From assembly GCF_029813775.1 (NCBI RefSeq), contig NZ_JARVKW010000049.1, positions 1 through 51,605 of the forward strand: a stretch of 51,605 bases of DNA, written 5' to 3'. This DNA comes from Streptomyces sp. DH24 (lineage in GTDB: Bacteria > Actinomycetota > Actinomycetes > Streptomycetales > Streptomycetaceae). The notes beneath the pieces are model-generated. The model had not been told where the DNA came from. It did no database searches and was given only the letters and a program-made list of their open reading frames with translations. Position 1 is the stretch's first letter. Each line of letters starts with the position of its first letter. This document shows positions 1-51,605 of the stretch, piece after piece. The translations under genes and the position numbers were made by a program.

Positions 1-3000
1 GGCGGCGGCGTGGCCGCGCACGAGGTCGAGCAGCAGGGGCAGCCGTTCGCCGGGGGTGGTGGCGCGCAGCCGCTCGCGCAGCGCGTGCCGGGCGTCGCCG
101 TCGGCCGTGCGGTGGCCCCGCACCGCGCGCAGGGCCTCGCGGGCGGCGGGCAGCGCGGCCAGGGCGGCCGACGGGCGCAGGCTGAACAGCGCCTGGAGGA
201 ACGGCGGGTGCTGGAGGTCGGCGACGACGGCGGTGGGGTGTTTCTCGGCCACCAGCTCGCCGAGCGCGGTGAGCGCCAGCGCCGGTTCGAGGAGCGTGCC
301 CCCGGACTGCCGTGCCCCGTCGGGGAGTTCGGCGGCCATGCCGGAACCGTCCCAGGCGCCCCAGGCGATGGAGGTGGCGGGCAGTCCCTCGGCGCGGCGG
401 CGCTGCGCGAGCGCGTCCAGCAGGGCGTTGGCGGCGGCGTAGTTGGCCTGTCCCGGGTTGCCGACGGCACCGGCGACCGACGAGAACAGCACGAACGCCG
501 ACAGGTCGTGCCCGCGCGTCAGCTCGTCGAGCAGCAGCGCCGGGGCGGCCTTCGCGCGGAAGACGTCCGTGAACCGGCTGGGGGTGAGCCCGTCCAGTAC
601 GGCGTCGTCCAGGACGCCGGCGGCGTGCACGACGGCGGTCAGCGGCGCGTCGGCGGGCACGGCGTCCAGGGCGGCGGTGAGTGCGGCGCGGTCGGCGGTG
701 TCGCAGGCGGTGATGGTGACGCGGGCGCCGAGCGCGGTCAGCTCGGTCCGCAGGTCGTCGGCGCCGGGCGCGTCCGGGCCGCGGCGGCTGAGCAGCAGCA
801 GGTGTGCGGCGCCCTGTCCGGCGAGCCTGCGGGCGAGGCGCGCGCCGAGGGCGCCCGTGCCGCCGGTGATCAGTACGGTGCCGGACGGCTGCCACTGCGG
901 GGCCGGTCCGGTCGCGGGCGCCGGGGTGAACCGGCGGCCGTACCTCCCTCCGGGGCGCACCGCGACCTGGTCCTCGTCGCCGGGGGCCGCGATGGTGGCG
1001 ACGAGGCGCCGCACGGCCCGTTCGCCGGGGTCGGCGGGCAGGTCGACGAGACCGCCCCACCGGTCGGCGTACTCAAGCGCGGCCACCCGGCCCAGGCCCC
1101 AGTGGGCGGCCTGCGCCGGATCGGGGGCCTCGCCGGGGCCGGTGCCGACGGCGGCACACGTCACGCTCCACAGCGGGGCGGTGATGCCGGCGTCGTCCAG
1201 TGCCTGGAGGAGCACGGCGGTCGCGGGCAGTCCGGCGGGAACGCCGCCGGGGAGTGTCGCGGGGTCGGCGGCGAGGAGGGAGACGACCCGGGTGAACGTC
1301 CCGTCCGTCAGTCGCCGCAGCCGCTCGGCCAGCGTGTGGCGGTCGTCGGCGCCGACCGTGCACTCGACGGTGTCCGGGCCGAGCGCGTCGGTGACCGCCC
1401 GCGCCCACGCGGCCCCGGAGGCGGGGAGCACGGCGAGCCACGTTCCCTCGGGGCGGGCCCGGTCGTCGCCGGTCACCGGCTGCCAGGTCTCCCGGTGGCG
1501 CCAGGAGTCGACGGTCGCCCGTGCCCTGCTGCGGCTGCGCCACGAGGAGAGCGCCGGCACGATCGCGTCCAGCGTCTCCGGTGCCACGTCCAGACGCCCG
1601 GCCAGCGCCTCGACGTCCGCCCGCTCGACGGCGGCCCAGAACTCGGCGTCCGCCCCCGTGCCCTGCGGCGCCGGTTCGGCCGCCTCGGGCCAGTACCGGG
1701 CGCGCTGGAAGGCGTAGGTGGGCAGGTCGACGCGTCGGGCTCCGGTGCCCGCGAAGAACGCGGCCCAGTCGACCGGCACGCCGGCAGCGTACAGCCGGGC
1801 CAGGGCGGTCACGGCCGTCGTCTCCTCGTCCCGGTCCCGGCGCAGCGCCGGTACGGCCTCCGCCGTGTCGGCCGGGGCGGACTCCCGGACGAGGGGGGTG
1901 AGTACGGCGTCGGGGCCGAGTTCCAGGTAGTGCCGGACGCCCGCGTCGGCCAGGGAGCGGACGGCGTCCTCGAACCGCACGGTCTCCCGGACGTGCCGCA
2001 CCCAGTGCTCGCGGGTGCCGGGGTCGCCGTCGGCGAGGCTCGACACGATGCGCAGCGCGGGTTCGCCGAAGCGCACGCCGGCGAGGGCCGTGCGGAAGTC
2101 GTCCAGCATCGGGTCCATCAGCGGCGAGTGGAAGGCGTGGCTCACCGCCAGCCGGGTGTGCCGCCGCTCCCCCAGCGCGTCGACCACCCGCGCGACCTCG
2201 TTCTCGGCGCCGGAAACCACCACGGAGCGGGGGCCGTTGACGGCGGCGACGGCCACACCGTCCGTCAGCAGCGGGCGTATCTCGTCCTCGGTTGCCTCCA
2301 CCGCGGCCATCGCGCCGCCCTCGGGCAGCGCCTCCATCAGCCGGGCGCGGGCGGTCACCAGCGCGCACGCGTCCCGCAGGGACAGCACGCCCGCCACATG
2401 GGCGGCGGCGATCTCCCCGACGGAGTGCCCGGCGACGTACTTGGGGGTGACGCCGAAGGACTCCATGAGCCGGTACAGCGCCACTTCGACGGCGAACAGC
2501 GCGGGCTGGGCGACTCCGGTGCGGTCGAGCGCCGACTCGTCGCCGCCCCACATGGCGTCCCGCACGCGCGGGTCGAGCCCGGCGAGTACGGCGTCCAGGG
2601 CGTCGGCGAACACCGGGAACCGGTCGTACAGGCCACGGCCCATGCCGGTCCGCTGGGCGCCCTGCCCGGAGAAGACCACGGCGAGCGGTCCGGGCTCGGC
2701 GACGGCCCGCGCGGCCTCGGTGAGGCCGTCGTCGCAGGCCAGCAGCACCGCCCGGTGTGCGAAGGAGGAGCGGCCGGTGGCGAGGGAGTACCCGGTGTCG
2801 AGCGGTGTGTGGTCCTCGGCCCGTGCGCGGAGCCGGTCGAGCTGGGCGTCGAGGGCCGCCTCGGTGGTGGCGGTCACCGGCCACGGCACCGCGCGGGGGG
2901 TGACGGTGACCGGCTGCGGCTCGGGCGGGTCGACGGCCGGGGCCTGTTCCAGGACGACGTGGGCGTTGGTGCCGCTGATGCCGAAGGAGGACACGCCGAT

Positions 3001-4170
3001 GCGGCGCGGGCGGCCGGTGCCGGGCCATTCGGTGGCCGAGGTGGCGAGCTCGACGGCGCCGACGGACCAGTCGACGTGCGAGGACGGCACGTCGGCGTGC
3101 AGGGTGGGCGGCACGACGCCGTGCCGCAGGGACTGGACGGCCTTGATGAGTCCGGCGGCGCCCGCTGCGGCCTGGGTGTGGCCGATGTTGGACTTCACCG
3201 ACCCGAGCAGCAGCGGCCGTTCACGGTCCTGCCCGTAGGTGGCGAGGAGGGCCTGCGCCTCGATCGGGTCGCCCAGCCGGGTGCCCGTGCCGTGCGCCTC
3301 CACGGCGTCCACGTCGCCCGGCCGCAGCCCGGCCGAGGCGAGTGCCTGCCGGATGACGCGCTGCTGCGCGGGGCCGTTGGGCGCGGTGAGGCCGTTGGAG
3401 GCGCCGTCCTGGTTGACGGCGGAGCCGCGCACGGCCGCGAGGACGGGGTGTCCGTTGCGCACGGCGTCGGAGAGCCGTTCCAGGACGACCATGCCGACGC
3501 CCTCGGACCAGCCGGTGCCGTCGGCGGCGTCGGAGAACGCCTTGCAGCGGCCGTCCTCGGCGAGGCCGCCGTGGTGCCGGAACCCGGCGAAGGCCGCTGA
3601 GGTCGTCATCACGGTGACACCACCGGCGAGGGCCAGCGTGCACTCGCCGCTGCGCAGGGCCTGCGCGGCCAGGTGCAGGGACACCAGCGAGGAGGAGCAG
3701 GCGGTGTCCACGGTGACGGCGGGGCCCTCCAGGCCGAGGACGTAGGCGAGGCGGCCGGAGATCACGCTGGCCGCGAGCATCACGCCGCGGCCCTCCATGT
3801 CCTTGGCGCGGGCCAGGAGGTGGTGGTAGTCGACGCCGTTGCTGCCGACGAACACGCCGGTGCGGCTGCCGTGCAGGCGCTGCGGGTCGATTCCGGAGCG
3901 TTCGACGGCCTCCCAGGAGGTCTCCAGCAGCAGCCGCTGCTGCGGGTCCATGGCGAGGGCCTCGCGCGGGCTGATCCCGAAGAACCCGGGGTCGAAGTCG
4001 GCGGCGTCGTGGAGGAATCCGCCCTGGCCCTGGATGTCCCAGCCCCGGTCGGTGGGGAAGGCGGAGATGGCGTCGCCGCCGGAGGCGACGAGGTCCCACA
4101 GCTTCTCCGGGGAGTCGGCGCCGCCGGGGAAGCGGCAGGCCATGCCGACGACCACGACCGGGTCGTCGGC
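1..4170 (-). other. Module 11: KS-AT(malonyl)-KR-(ACP cut)
   Basis: KS about 4170-2950 (Cys codon 3699-3697). AT about 2690-1690, starting FSGQGAQRTG, with GHSVGE and HAFH; malonyl type. KR structural subdomain about 1660-890, KR catalytic part about 890-335 with TGGTGALG, LDD and NYAAAN. Only the opening of the ACP, ending LLLDLVRGHAA, fits before the window edge, so its phosphopantetheine Ser is not seen. Predicted output is a beta-hydroxyl. Whether a thioesterase or more modules follow cannot be told. Confidence 0.9.
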
Positions 4171-7100
4171 GGTGTCCGCGGGGGCGGCGGCGGGCAGCGG
4201 GCCGTCGTCGGCGGCGGGGGCGCCGAGGAGTTCGCCGACGAGGTGCTCGGCGAGGGTCCGCGGCCGGGTGTGGTCGAAGAGGAGGCCGGCCGGCAGGGCG
4301 AGACCGGTGGCGCGGGCGAGCCGGCTGCGCAGCTCCATCGAGGTGAGGGAGTCGAAGCCGATGTCGTGGAAGGCGCGTTCGGCGGCGACGGCCTCCGGCG
4401 CGGAGTGGCCGAGGACGCCGGCGGCGTGCTCGCGGATCACGTCGAGGAGGAGCGGGACGCGTTCGTCCTCGGGGGCGGCGTAGACCTTGCGGCGCAGCCC
4501 GGCGGCGGCCGAGCGGGTGTCCTCGCGGAGCCGGACGGCGGTCTCGCGGGCCTCCCGGGCGGCGGGCAGGTCGCTCAGGGCGGCGCAGGGCCGCACGCTG
4601 AACAGCATGCGCAGCGTGTCGGGCTGCTGGAGGTCGGCGACGACGGTGACGGGTTCGGGGGCGACGGCCAGGTCGGCGAGGATGTCGAGGGCGAGGCCGG
4701 GTTCGAGGGCGGTGGTGCCGGTCGCGCGCAGCGCCTCGGTGAGTCCGGCGGCCATGCCGCCGCCGTCCCAGGCGCCCCAGGCGACGGAGGTGGCGGGCAG
4801 TCCCTCGGCGCGGCGGCGTTGCGCGAGCGCGTCGAGCACGGTGTTGGCGGCGGCGTAGTTGGCCTGGCCGGGGTTGCCGACGGCACCGGCGACCGACGAG
4901 AACAGCACGAACGCCGACAGGCCGTGCCCGCGGGTCAGTTCGTCGAGGAGCAGGGCGGGGTTGACCTTGGCGCGGAAGACGGCGCCGAAGCGCTGCGGGG
5001 TCAGGCCGTTGAGGACCGCGTCGTCCAGGACGCCGGCGGCGTGCACGACGGCGGTCAGCGGCGCGTCGGCGGGCACGGCGTCCAGGGCGGCGGTGAGTTC
5101 GGCCCGGTTGGCGGTGTCGCAGGCGGCGATGGTGACGCGGGCGCCGAGTGCGGTCAGCTCGGCCTCCAGTGCGTCCGCGCCGGGTGCCTGCCGGCCGCGC
5201 CGGCTGAGCAGCAGCAGGTGCTCGGCGCCCCGGGAGGCGAGCCGGCGGGCGAGGTGTCCGCCGAGGGCGCCGGTGCCGCCGGTGACGAGGACCGTGCCGG
5301 ACGGCTGCCAGACGGGCGCGCCGTCGCTCGCGGGCGCCGGGGCGAGTCGGCGGCCGTACACCCCGGTCGCGCGGACGGCGACCTCGTCCTCCTCGCCGCC
5401 GCCGGCGAGCAGCGCGGTGAAGCGGCGCAGGGCGCGCTCGTCCACCTCGCGCGGCAGGTCGACGAGACCGCCCCACCGGTCCGGGTACTCCAGCGCGGCC
5501 ACCCGGCCCAGACCCCACAGGGCGGCCTGGCCGGGGCTGACGCGGTCGCCGGGCGAGACGGCGACCGCCTCGCGGGTGGCGGCCCAGACCCGGGTGCGGA
5601 TGCCCGCGTCGTCGAGGGCCTGGAGCAGTACGGCGGTGTCGACGAGGCCGACCGGGACGCTCGTCCAGCGGGTGGCGTCCGTGCCGGCGAGCAGCGACAG
5701 GACGCCGGTGAACCGGGTGCCGTCGGCGGTGAGTCCGGTCAGCCGCTCGGCGAGGCCGGCGCGGCTCGGGCGCTTGCCCGGGGTGAGCGTGACGGTGTCG
5801 GGGCCGAGCCCGTCGGTGAGGGTGCGCAGCCAGGCGGCGTCCGTGTCGGGGCCGTCGGCGGGCAGCACGACCAGCCAGGTGCCGGGCGGCGCGGCGGCGG
5901 GCGTGGTGCGCAGCGGCTGCCAGGTCTCCCGGAAGCGCAGCGCGTCGGCGAGCGAGCGGGCGCGGTGCCTGCTGCGCCAGGCGGACAGGGCCGGTACGAC
6001 CCCGCCGAGCGCCTCCGTGTCGATGTCCAGGCGGGCGGCGAGTGCGTCCAGGTCCTCGCGTTCCACGGCGGCCCAGAACTCGGCGTCGGCCCCGTCGCCG
6101 TCCCCGGAGACCGGTACGGCGTCGGCGGTCTCGGGCCAGTAGCGCTCGCGCTGGAAGGGGTAGGTGGGCAGGTCGACGGGACGGGCGCCGGTGCCGTCGA
6201 AGAACGCCGCCCAGTCCACGGGGACGCCGGCCGTGTGCAGCCGGGCGAGGGCGGTGACGGCGGCGGTCTCCTCGTCGCGGTCGCGGCGCAGCACCGGCAC
6301 GGCGGCGACCGCTTCCGGCACGGCGGCCCCGACGAGGGGCGTGAGTACGGCGTCGGGGCCGGCCTCCAGGAAGTGGCGCACGCCGGCGTCGGCGAGGGCG
6401 CGGGCCGCGTCCGCGAACCGTACGGTCTCCCGCGCGTGCCGCACCCAGTGGCCGGGGTCGGCCAGTTCGGCGGGGCTGACGGGCGCCCCGGTGAGCGTGG
6501 AGATCACGTCGACGGCGGGCTCGTGGAGGGTGAGCCCGGCGATCGCGGTGCGGAACTCCTCCAGCATCGGGTCCATCAGCGGGGAGTGGAAGGCGTGGGA
6601 CACCTTCAGGGGGGTGGTTCTGCGGCCCCGCGCGGCCAGTCGCTGCGTGACGGCGGCGACTGCCTCGGCGGTGCCGGACACGACCACGGAGTGCGGCCCG
6701 TTGACGGCGGCGAGCGCGGCGCCGTCGGCGAGCAGCGGCCGTACCTCGTCCTCGGCGGCCTCCACGGCGGCCATCGCGCCGCCCTCGGGCAGCGCCTCCA
6801 TCAGCCGGGCGCGGGCCGTCACCAGCGTGCACGCGTCCCGCAGGGACAGCGCGCCCGCCACATGGGCGGCGGCGATCTCCCCGACGGAGTGCCCGGCCAC
6901 GTACCGCGGCGTCACGCCCAGCGACTCCGTCAGCCGGTACAGCGCCACCTCGACGGCGAACAGCGCGGGCTGGGCGGTGCCGGTGCGGTCCAGCGCGGTC
7001 GCGTCGGAGCCCCACATCACCTCCCGTACGGCGGGCGGCAGTTCGGCGAGGACCTCGTCCAGGGCGGTCGCGAAGGCCGGAAAGCGTCCGTACAACGCAC

Positions 7101-8727
7101 GTCCCATGCCGAGGCGTTGGGCGCCCTGGCCGGGGAACACCACGGCGAGCGGCCCGTCGTGGGCCTCGCCCCGGGCGGCCTCCGCGACGCCCTCCCCGGT
7201 GGCCAGCAGCACCGCGCGGTGGTCGAACCGCGACCGTCCCACGGCCAGCGAGTGGCCGACGTCCAGGGGGTTGTGGTCCTCGGCGTGGGCGCGAAGCCGG
7301 TCGAGCTGGGCGTCGAGCGCGCCCGAGGTGCGGGCCGATACGGGCCACGGGACGACGGCGGGCGGGGCGGCGGCCCGGGGTTCGCCGGGCGCGGGTTCCG
7401 CCTGTTCCAGGATGACGTGGGCGTTGGTGCCGCTGATGCCGAAGGAGGACACACCGGCGCGGCGCGGGCGGCCGGTGGCGGGCCAGTCGGTGGCCGAGGT
7501 GAGGAGTTCGACGGCGCCCTCGGACCAGTCGACGTGGCGGGAGGGCCGGCCGACGTGCAGGGTGGGCGGCAGGACGCCGTGCCGGATCGCCAGGACCGTC
7601 TTGATGAGCCCGGCGGCACCGGCGGCGGCCTGGGTGTGGCCGATGTTGGACTTCACCGACCCGAGCAGCAGCGGCCGTTCACGGTCCTGCCCGTAGGTGG
7701 CGAGGAGGGCCTGCGCCTCGATCGGGTCGCCCAGCCGGGTACCGGTGCCGTGCGCCTCCACGGCGTCCACGTCGGCGGGCCGCAGTCCCGCCGCTTCCAG
7801 GGCCTGCCGGATGACGCGCTGCTGCGCGGGGCCGTTCGGCGCCGTCAGCCCGTTGGAGGCGCCGTCCTGGTTGACGGCGCTGCCCCGGACGACGGCCAGG
7901 ACGCGGCGGCCGTTGCGGACCGCGTCCGACAACTTCTCCAGTACGACGAGACCGGCGCCCTCGGACCAGGTGGTGCCGTCGGCGTCGTCGGAAAACGCCT
8001 TGCAGCGGCCGTCGGCGGCGAGGCCGCCCTGGACGTCGAACCCGGCGAACGCGGCCGGGGTCGTCATCACCGTCACACCACCGGCGAGCGCCAGCGAGCA
8101 CTCGCCGCTGCGCAGCGCCTGCGCGGCCAGGTGCAGCGACACCAGTGAGGAGGAGCACGCCGTGTCGACGGTGACGGCCGGTCCGACGAGGCCGAGGACG
8201 TAGGCGAGCCGGCCGGAGATCACGCTGGCGGCGAGGCCGGTGCCGGCGTGTCCGGACAGGTCCTCCTTGGCGGTGTGCACGAGCCGGACGTAGTCCTGCC
8301 CGTTGGTGCCGACGAAGACGCCGGTGCGGCTGCCCCGCAGCGCCTGCGGATCGACACCGGCGCGTTCGAACGCCTCCCAGCCGGTCTCCAGCAGCAGCCG
8401 CTGCTGCGGGTCCATGGCGAGCGCCTCGCGCGGGCTGATCCCGAAGAACCCGGCGTCGAACTCGGCGGCGTCGTGCAGGAATCCGCCCCTGCCCCGTACG
8501 TCCCAGCCCCGGTCGGCGGGGAAGCCGGTGATGGCGTCGGTGCCGGAGGCGACCAGTTCCCACAGCTGTTCCGGGGTGTGCACGCCGCCGGGGAAGCGGC
8601 AGGCCATGCCGACGACGGCGACCGGCTCGTGGCGTCCCGACTCGGCCTCGGCCAGGCGCCGCCGGGTCTCGTGCAGGTCGGCGGTGACGTACCTGAGGTA
8701 CTCGACGAGTTTCGCTTCGTCCGGCAT
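1..8727 (-). CDS. Modular type I PKS, at least two modules (gene C; 3' end cut)
   Basis: The frame is open from ATG 8727 to the left edge (2909 codons, no stop). Rough residue positions: docking helix 1-32 (MPDEAKLVEYLRYVTADLH); KS 33-442 (Cys191), AT 528-866 (HAFH at 711), KR structural subdomain 877-1140, KR catalytic part 1143-1328, ACP 1410-1491; KS 1520-1926 (Cys1677), AT 2013-2346, KR catalytic part 2613-2798, then the first part of an ACP cut by the window edge. Both ATs look malonyl-specific and both KRs carry LDD and the catalytic NYAAAN tyrosine, so two hydroxylated units are predicted. A GGAAAGGG ribosome site precedes the start by eight bases, and the gene follows gene B after 37 bases, so it should be co-transcribed. 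In nystatin and amphotericin the next protein has a single module plus thioesterase; here at least two modules come before any thioesterase, which would lie off the left edge. Confidence 0.95.
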   Translation of the reverse strand, partial: MPDEAKLVEYLRYVTADLHETRRRLAEAESGRHEPVAVVGMACRFPGGVHTPEQLWELVASGTDAITGFPADRGWDVRGRGGFLHDAAEFDAGFFGISPREALAMDPQQRLLLETGWEAFERAGVDPQALRGSRTGVFVGTNGQDYVRLVHTAKEDLSGHAGTGLAASVISGRLAYVLGLVGPAVTVDTACSSSLVSLHLAAQALRSGECSLALAGGVTVMTTPAAFAGFDVQGGLAADGRCKAFSDDADGTTWSEGAGLVVLEKLSDAVRNGRRVLAVVRGSAVNQDGASNGLTAPNGPAQQRVIRQALEAAGLRPADVDAVEAHGTGTRLGDPIEAQALLATYGQDRERPLLLGSVKSNIGHTQAAAGAAGLIKTVLAIRHGVLPPTLHVGRPSRHVDWSEGAVELLTSATDWPATGRPRRAGVSSFGISGTNAHVILEQAEPAPGEPRAAAPPAVVPWPVSARTSGALDAQLDRLRAHAEDHNPLDVGHSLAVGRSRFDHRAVLLATGEGVAEAARGEAHDGPLAVVFPGQGAQRLGMGRALYGRFPAFATALDEVLAELPPAVREVMWGSDATALDRTGTAQPALFAVEVALYRLTESLGVTPRYVAGHSVGEIAAAHVAGALSLRDACTLVTARARLMEALPEGGAMAAVEAAEDEVRPLLADGAALAAVNGPHSVVVSGTAEAVAAVTQRLAARGRRTTPLKVSHAFHSPLMDPMLEEFRTAIAGLTLHEPAVDVISTLTGAPVSPAELADPGHWVRHARETVRFADAARALADAGVRHFLEAGPDAVLTPLVGAAVPEAVAAVPVLRRDRDEETAAVTALARLHTAGVPVDWAAFFDGTGARPVDLPTYPFQRERYWPETADAVPVSGDGDGADAEFWAAVEREDLDALAARLDIDTEALGGVVPALSAWRSRHRARSLADALRFRETWQPLRTTPAAAPPGTWLVVLPADGPDTDAAWLRTLTDGLGPDTVTLTPGKRPSRAGLAERLTGLTADGTRFTGVLSLLAGTDATRWTSVPVGLVDTAVLLQALDDAGIRTRVWAATREAVAVSPGDRVSPGQAALWGLGRVAALEYPDRWGGLVDLPREVDERALRRFTALLAGGGEEDEVAVRATGVYGRRLAPAPASDGAPVWQPSGTVLVTGGTGALGGHLARRLASRGAEHLLLLSRRGRQAPGADALEAELTALGARVTIAACDTANRAELTAALDAVPADAPLTAVVHAAGVLDDAVLNGLTPQRFGAVFRAKVNPALLLDELTRGHGLSAFVLFSSVAGAVGNPGQANYAAANTVLDALAQRRRAEGLPATSVAWGAWDGGGMAAGLTEALRATGTTALEPGLALDILADLAVAPEPVTVVADLQQPDTLRMLFSVRPCAALSDLPAAREARETAVRLREDTRSAAAGLRRKVYAAPEDERVPLLLDVIREHAAGVLGHSAPEAVAAERAFHDIGFDSLTSMELRSRLARATGLALPAGLLFDHTRPRTLAEHLVGELLGAPAADDGPLPAAAPADTADDPVVVVGMACRFPGGADSPEKLWDLVASGGDAISAFPTDRGWDIQGQGGFLHDAADFDPGFFGISPREALAMDPQQRLLLETSWEAVERSGIDPQRLHGSRTGVFVGSNGVDYHHLLARAKDMEGRGVMLAASVISGRLAYVLGLEGPAVTVDTACSSSLVSLHLAAQALRSGECTLALAGGVTVMTTSAAFAGFRHHGGLAEDGRCKAFSDAADGTGWSEGVGMVVLERLSDAVRNGHPVLAAVRGSAVNQDGASNGLTAPNGPAQQRVIRQALASAGLRPGDVDAVEAHGTGTRLGDPIEAQALLATYGQDRERPLLLGSVKSNIGHTQAAAGAAGLIKAVQSLRHGVVPPTLHADVPSSHVDWSVGAVELATSATEWPGTGRPRRIGVSSFGISGTNAHVVLEQAPAVDPPEPQPVTVTPRAVPWPVTATTEAALDAQLDRLRARAEDHTPLDTGYSLATGRSSFAHRAVLLACDDGLTEAARAVAEPGPLAVVFSGQGAQRTGMGRGLYDRFPVFADALDAVLAGLDPRVRDAMWGGDESALDRTGVAQPALFAVEVALYRLMESFGVTPKYVAGHSVGEIAAAHVAGVLSLRDACALVTARARLMEALPEGGAMAAVEATEDEIRPLLTDGVAVAAVNGPRSVVVSGAENEVARVVDALGERRHTRLAVSHAFHSPLMDPMLDDFRTALAGVRFGEPALRIVSSLADGDPGTREHWVRHVRETVRFEDAVRSLADAGVRHYLELGPDAVLTPLVRESAPADTAEAVPALRRDRDEETTAVTALARLYAAGVPVDWAAFFAGTGARRVDLPTYAFQRARYWPEAAEPAPQGTGADAEFWAAVERADVEALAGRLDVAPETLDAIVPALSSWRSRSRARATVDSWRHRETWQPVTGDDRARPEGTWLAVLPASGAAWARAVTDALGPDTVECTVGADDRHTLAERLRRLTDGTFTRVVSLLAADPATLPGGVPAGLPATAVLLQALDDAGITAPLWSVTCAAVGTGPGEAPDPAQAAHWGLGRVAALEYADRWGGLVDLPADPGERAVRRLVATIAAPGDEDQVAVRPGGRYGRRFTPAPATGPAPQWQPSGTVLITGGTGALGARLARRLAGQGAAHLLLLSRRGPDAPGADDLRTELTALGARVTITACDTADRAALTAALDAVPADAPLTAVVHAAGVLDDAVLDGLTPSRFTDVFRAKAAPALLLDELTRGHDLSAFVLFSSVAGAVGNPGQANYAAANALLDALAQRRRAEGLPATSIAWGAWDGSGMAAELPDGARQSGGTLLEPALALTALGELVAEKHPTAVVADLQHPPFLQALFSLRPSAALAALPAAREALRAVRGHRTADGDARHALRERLRATTPGERLPLLLDLVRGHAAA
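4255..8631 (-). other. Module 10: KS-AT(malonyl)-KR-ACP
   Basis: KS about 8631-7404 (Cys codon 8157-8155). AT about 7145-6130, starting FPGQGAQRLG, with GHSVGE and HAFH (6597-6586); malonyl type. The AT is followed directly by a KR structural subdomain, with no DH. KR catalytic part about 5300-4745: TGGTGALG, LDD (B-type) and NYAAAN. ACP about 4500-4255 reads IGFDSL. Predicted output is a beta-hydroxyl. Confidence 0.92.
8632..8727 (-). other. N-terminal docking helix of gene C
   Basis: Residues 1-32 begin MPDEAKLVEYLRYVTADLH and continue ETRRRLAEAE before the KS (EPVAVVG). This is the classic DEBS-type N-terminal docking coiled coil and should pair with the C-terminal tail of gene B. Confidence 0.86.
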
Positions 8728-8735
8728 GGTCCATG

Positions 8736-8743
8736 CCCTTTCC
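8736..8743 (-). promoter_or_regulatory. Ribosome binding site of gene C
   Basis: The minus strand reads GGAAAGGG here, eight bases before ATG 8727. This decides the start over an ATG at 8734 that lies out of frame. The whole 37-base gap to gene B (8728-8764) holds nothing else that I can recognise. Confidence 0.75.
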
Positions 8744-8764
8744 ACGGGGTGGGATGCGACCGGT

Positions 8765-23389
<14,625 letters not shown>

Positions 23390-23395
23390 GGCTGG

Positions 23396-23399
23396 CTCC
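23396..23399 (-). promoter_or_regulatory. Ribosome binding site of gene B
   Basis: The minus strand reads GGAG six bases before ATG 23389, inside the 11-base gap after the gene A stop. Such close spacing suggests translational coupling of the two genes in one transcript. Confidence 0.65.
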
Positions 23400-23400
23400 G

Positions 23401-51605
<28,205 letters not shown>

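Noticed and set aside
1..335. A thioesterase at the end of gene C
   Set aside because: The sequence ends within the first helix of an ACP. No thioesterase motif is inside the window.
3221..7348. Arg-rich long frame on the minus strand within gene C
   Set aside because: It is out of phase with KS-AT-KR homology, which runs unbroken in the frame starting at 8727. Its translation is low-complexity Arg/Pro/Gly.

Overview
The window is wall-to-wall modular type I polyketide synthase (PKS), all on the minus strand and read from the right edge to the left. The very high G+C content, with G or C at nearly every third codon position, together with the PKS family, points to an actinomycete, most likely Streptomyces or a close relative. 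I see no tailoring, regulatory, transport, RNA or mobile-element genes. The only non-coding DNA is two gaps of 11 and 37 bases.

Three collinear genes are present. Gene A (51605 to 23401, 5' end outside the window) holds six modules: KS(partial)-AT-DH-KR-ACP; KS-AT-KR-ACP; KS-AT(methylmalonyl)-KR(A-type)-ACP; KS-AT-KR-ACP; KS-AT-KR(dead)-ACP; KS-AT-KR-ACP plus a C-terminal docking tail. Gene B (23389 to 8765, complete, 4874 residues) holds three: KS-AT-DH-ER-KR-ACP; KS-AT-ACP; KS-AT-DH(dead)-KR-ACP. Gene C (8727 to the left edge, 3' end outside) holds two: KS-AT-KR-ACP and KS-AT-KR, cut at the start of its ACP. Modules are numbered 1-11 here in order of appearance, not in true assembly-line numbering. 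All ATs carry the malonyl-type HAFH signature except AT3, which carries the methylmalonyl-type YASH.

The order in gene A, with methylmalonyl in its third module and a dead KR in its fifth, followed by a fully reducing module at the start of gene B, matches the late modules of glycosylated polyene macrolide PKSs (nystatin NysI/NysJ, amphotericin AmphI/AmphJ, candicidin/FR-008 FscD/FscE). By that analogy the window builds the polyol half of a polyene macrolide: the last chromophore double bond, the hydroxyl that usually carries mycosamine, the methyl branch usually oxidised to a carboxylate, the hemiketal ketone, a hydroxyl, a methylene, a free ketone, then three hydroxyls. The non-reducing module 8 and the two-module gene C do not match nystatin or amphotericin as I know them, so the product is probably a different polyene. 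This is inference from domain order.

Points to check first are: a net one-base frameshift in the DH of module 1 (about 49,072-49,075); a tandem-repeat insertion that replaces the heart of the dead KR in module 5; an in-frame TTA codon in gene A; His-to-Ser and Asp-to-Glu changes in the DH of module 9; near-identical tracts shared by modules 1 and 2; a compositionally distinct stretch at 46.0-47.65 kb; and several low-complexity expansions in linkers.
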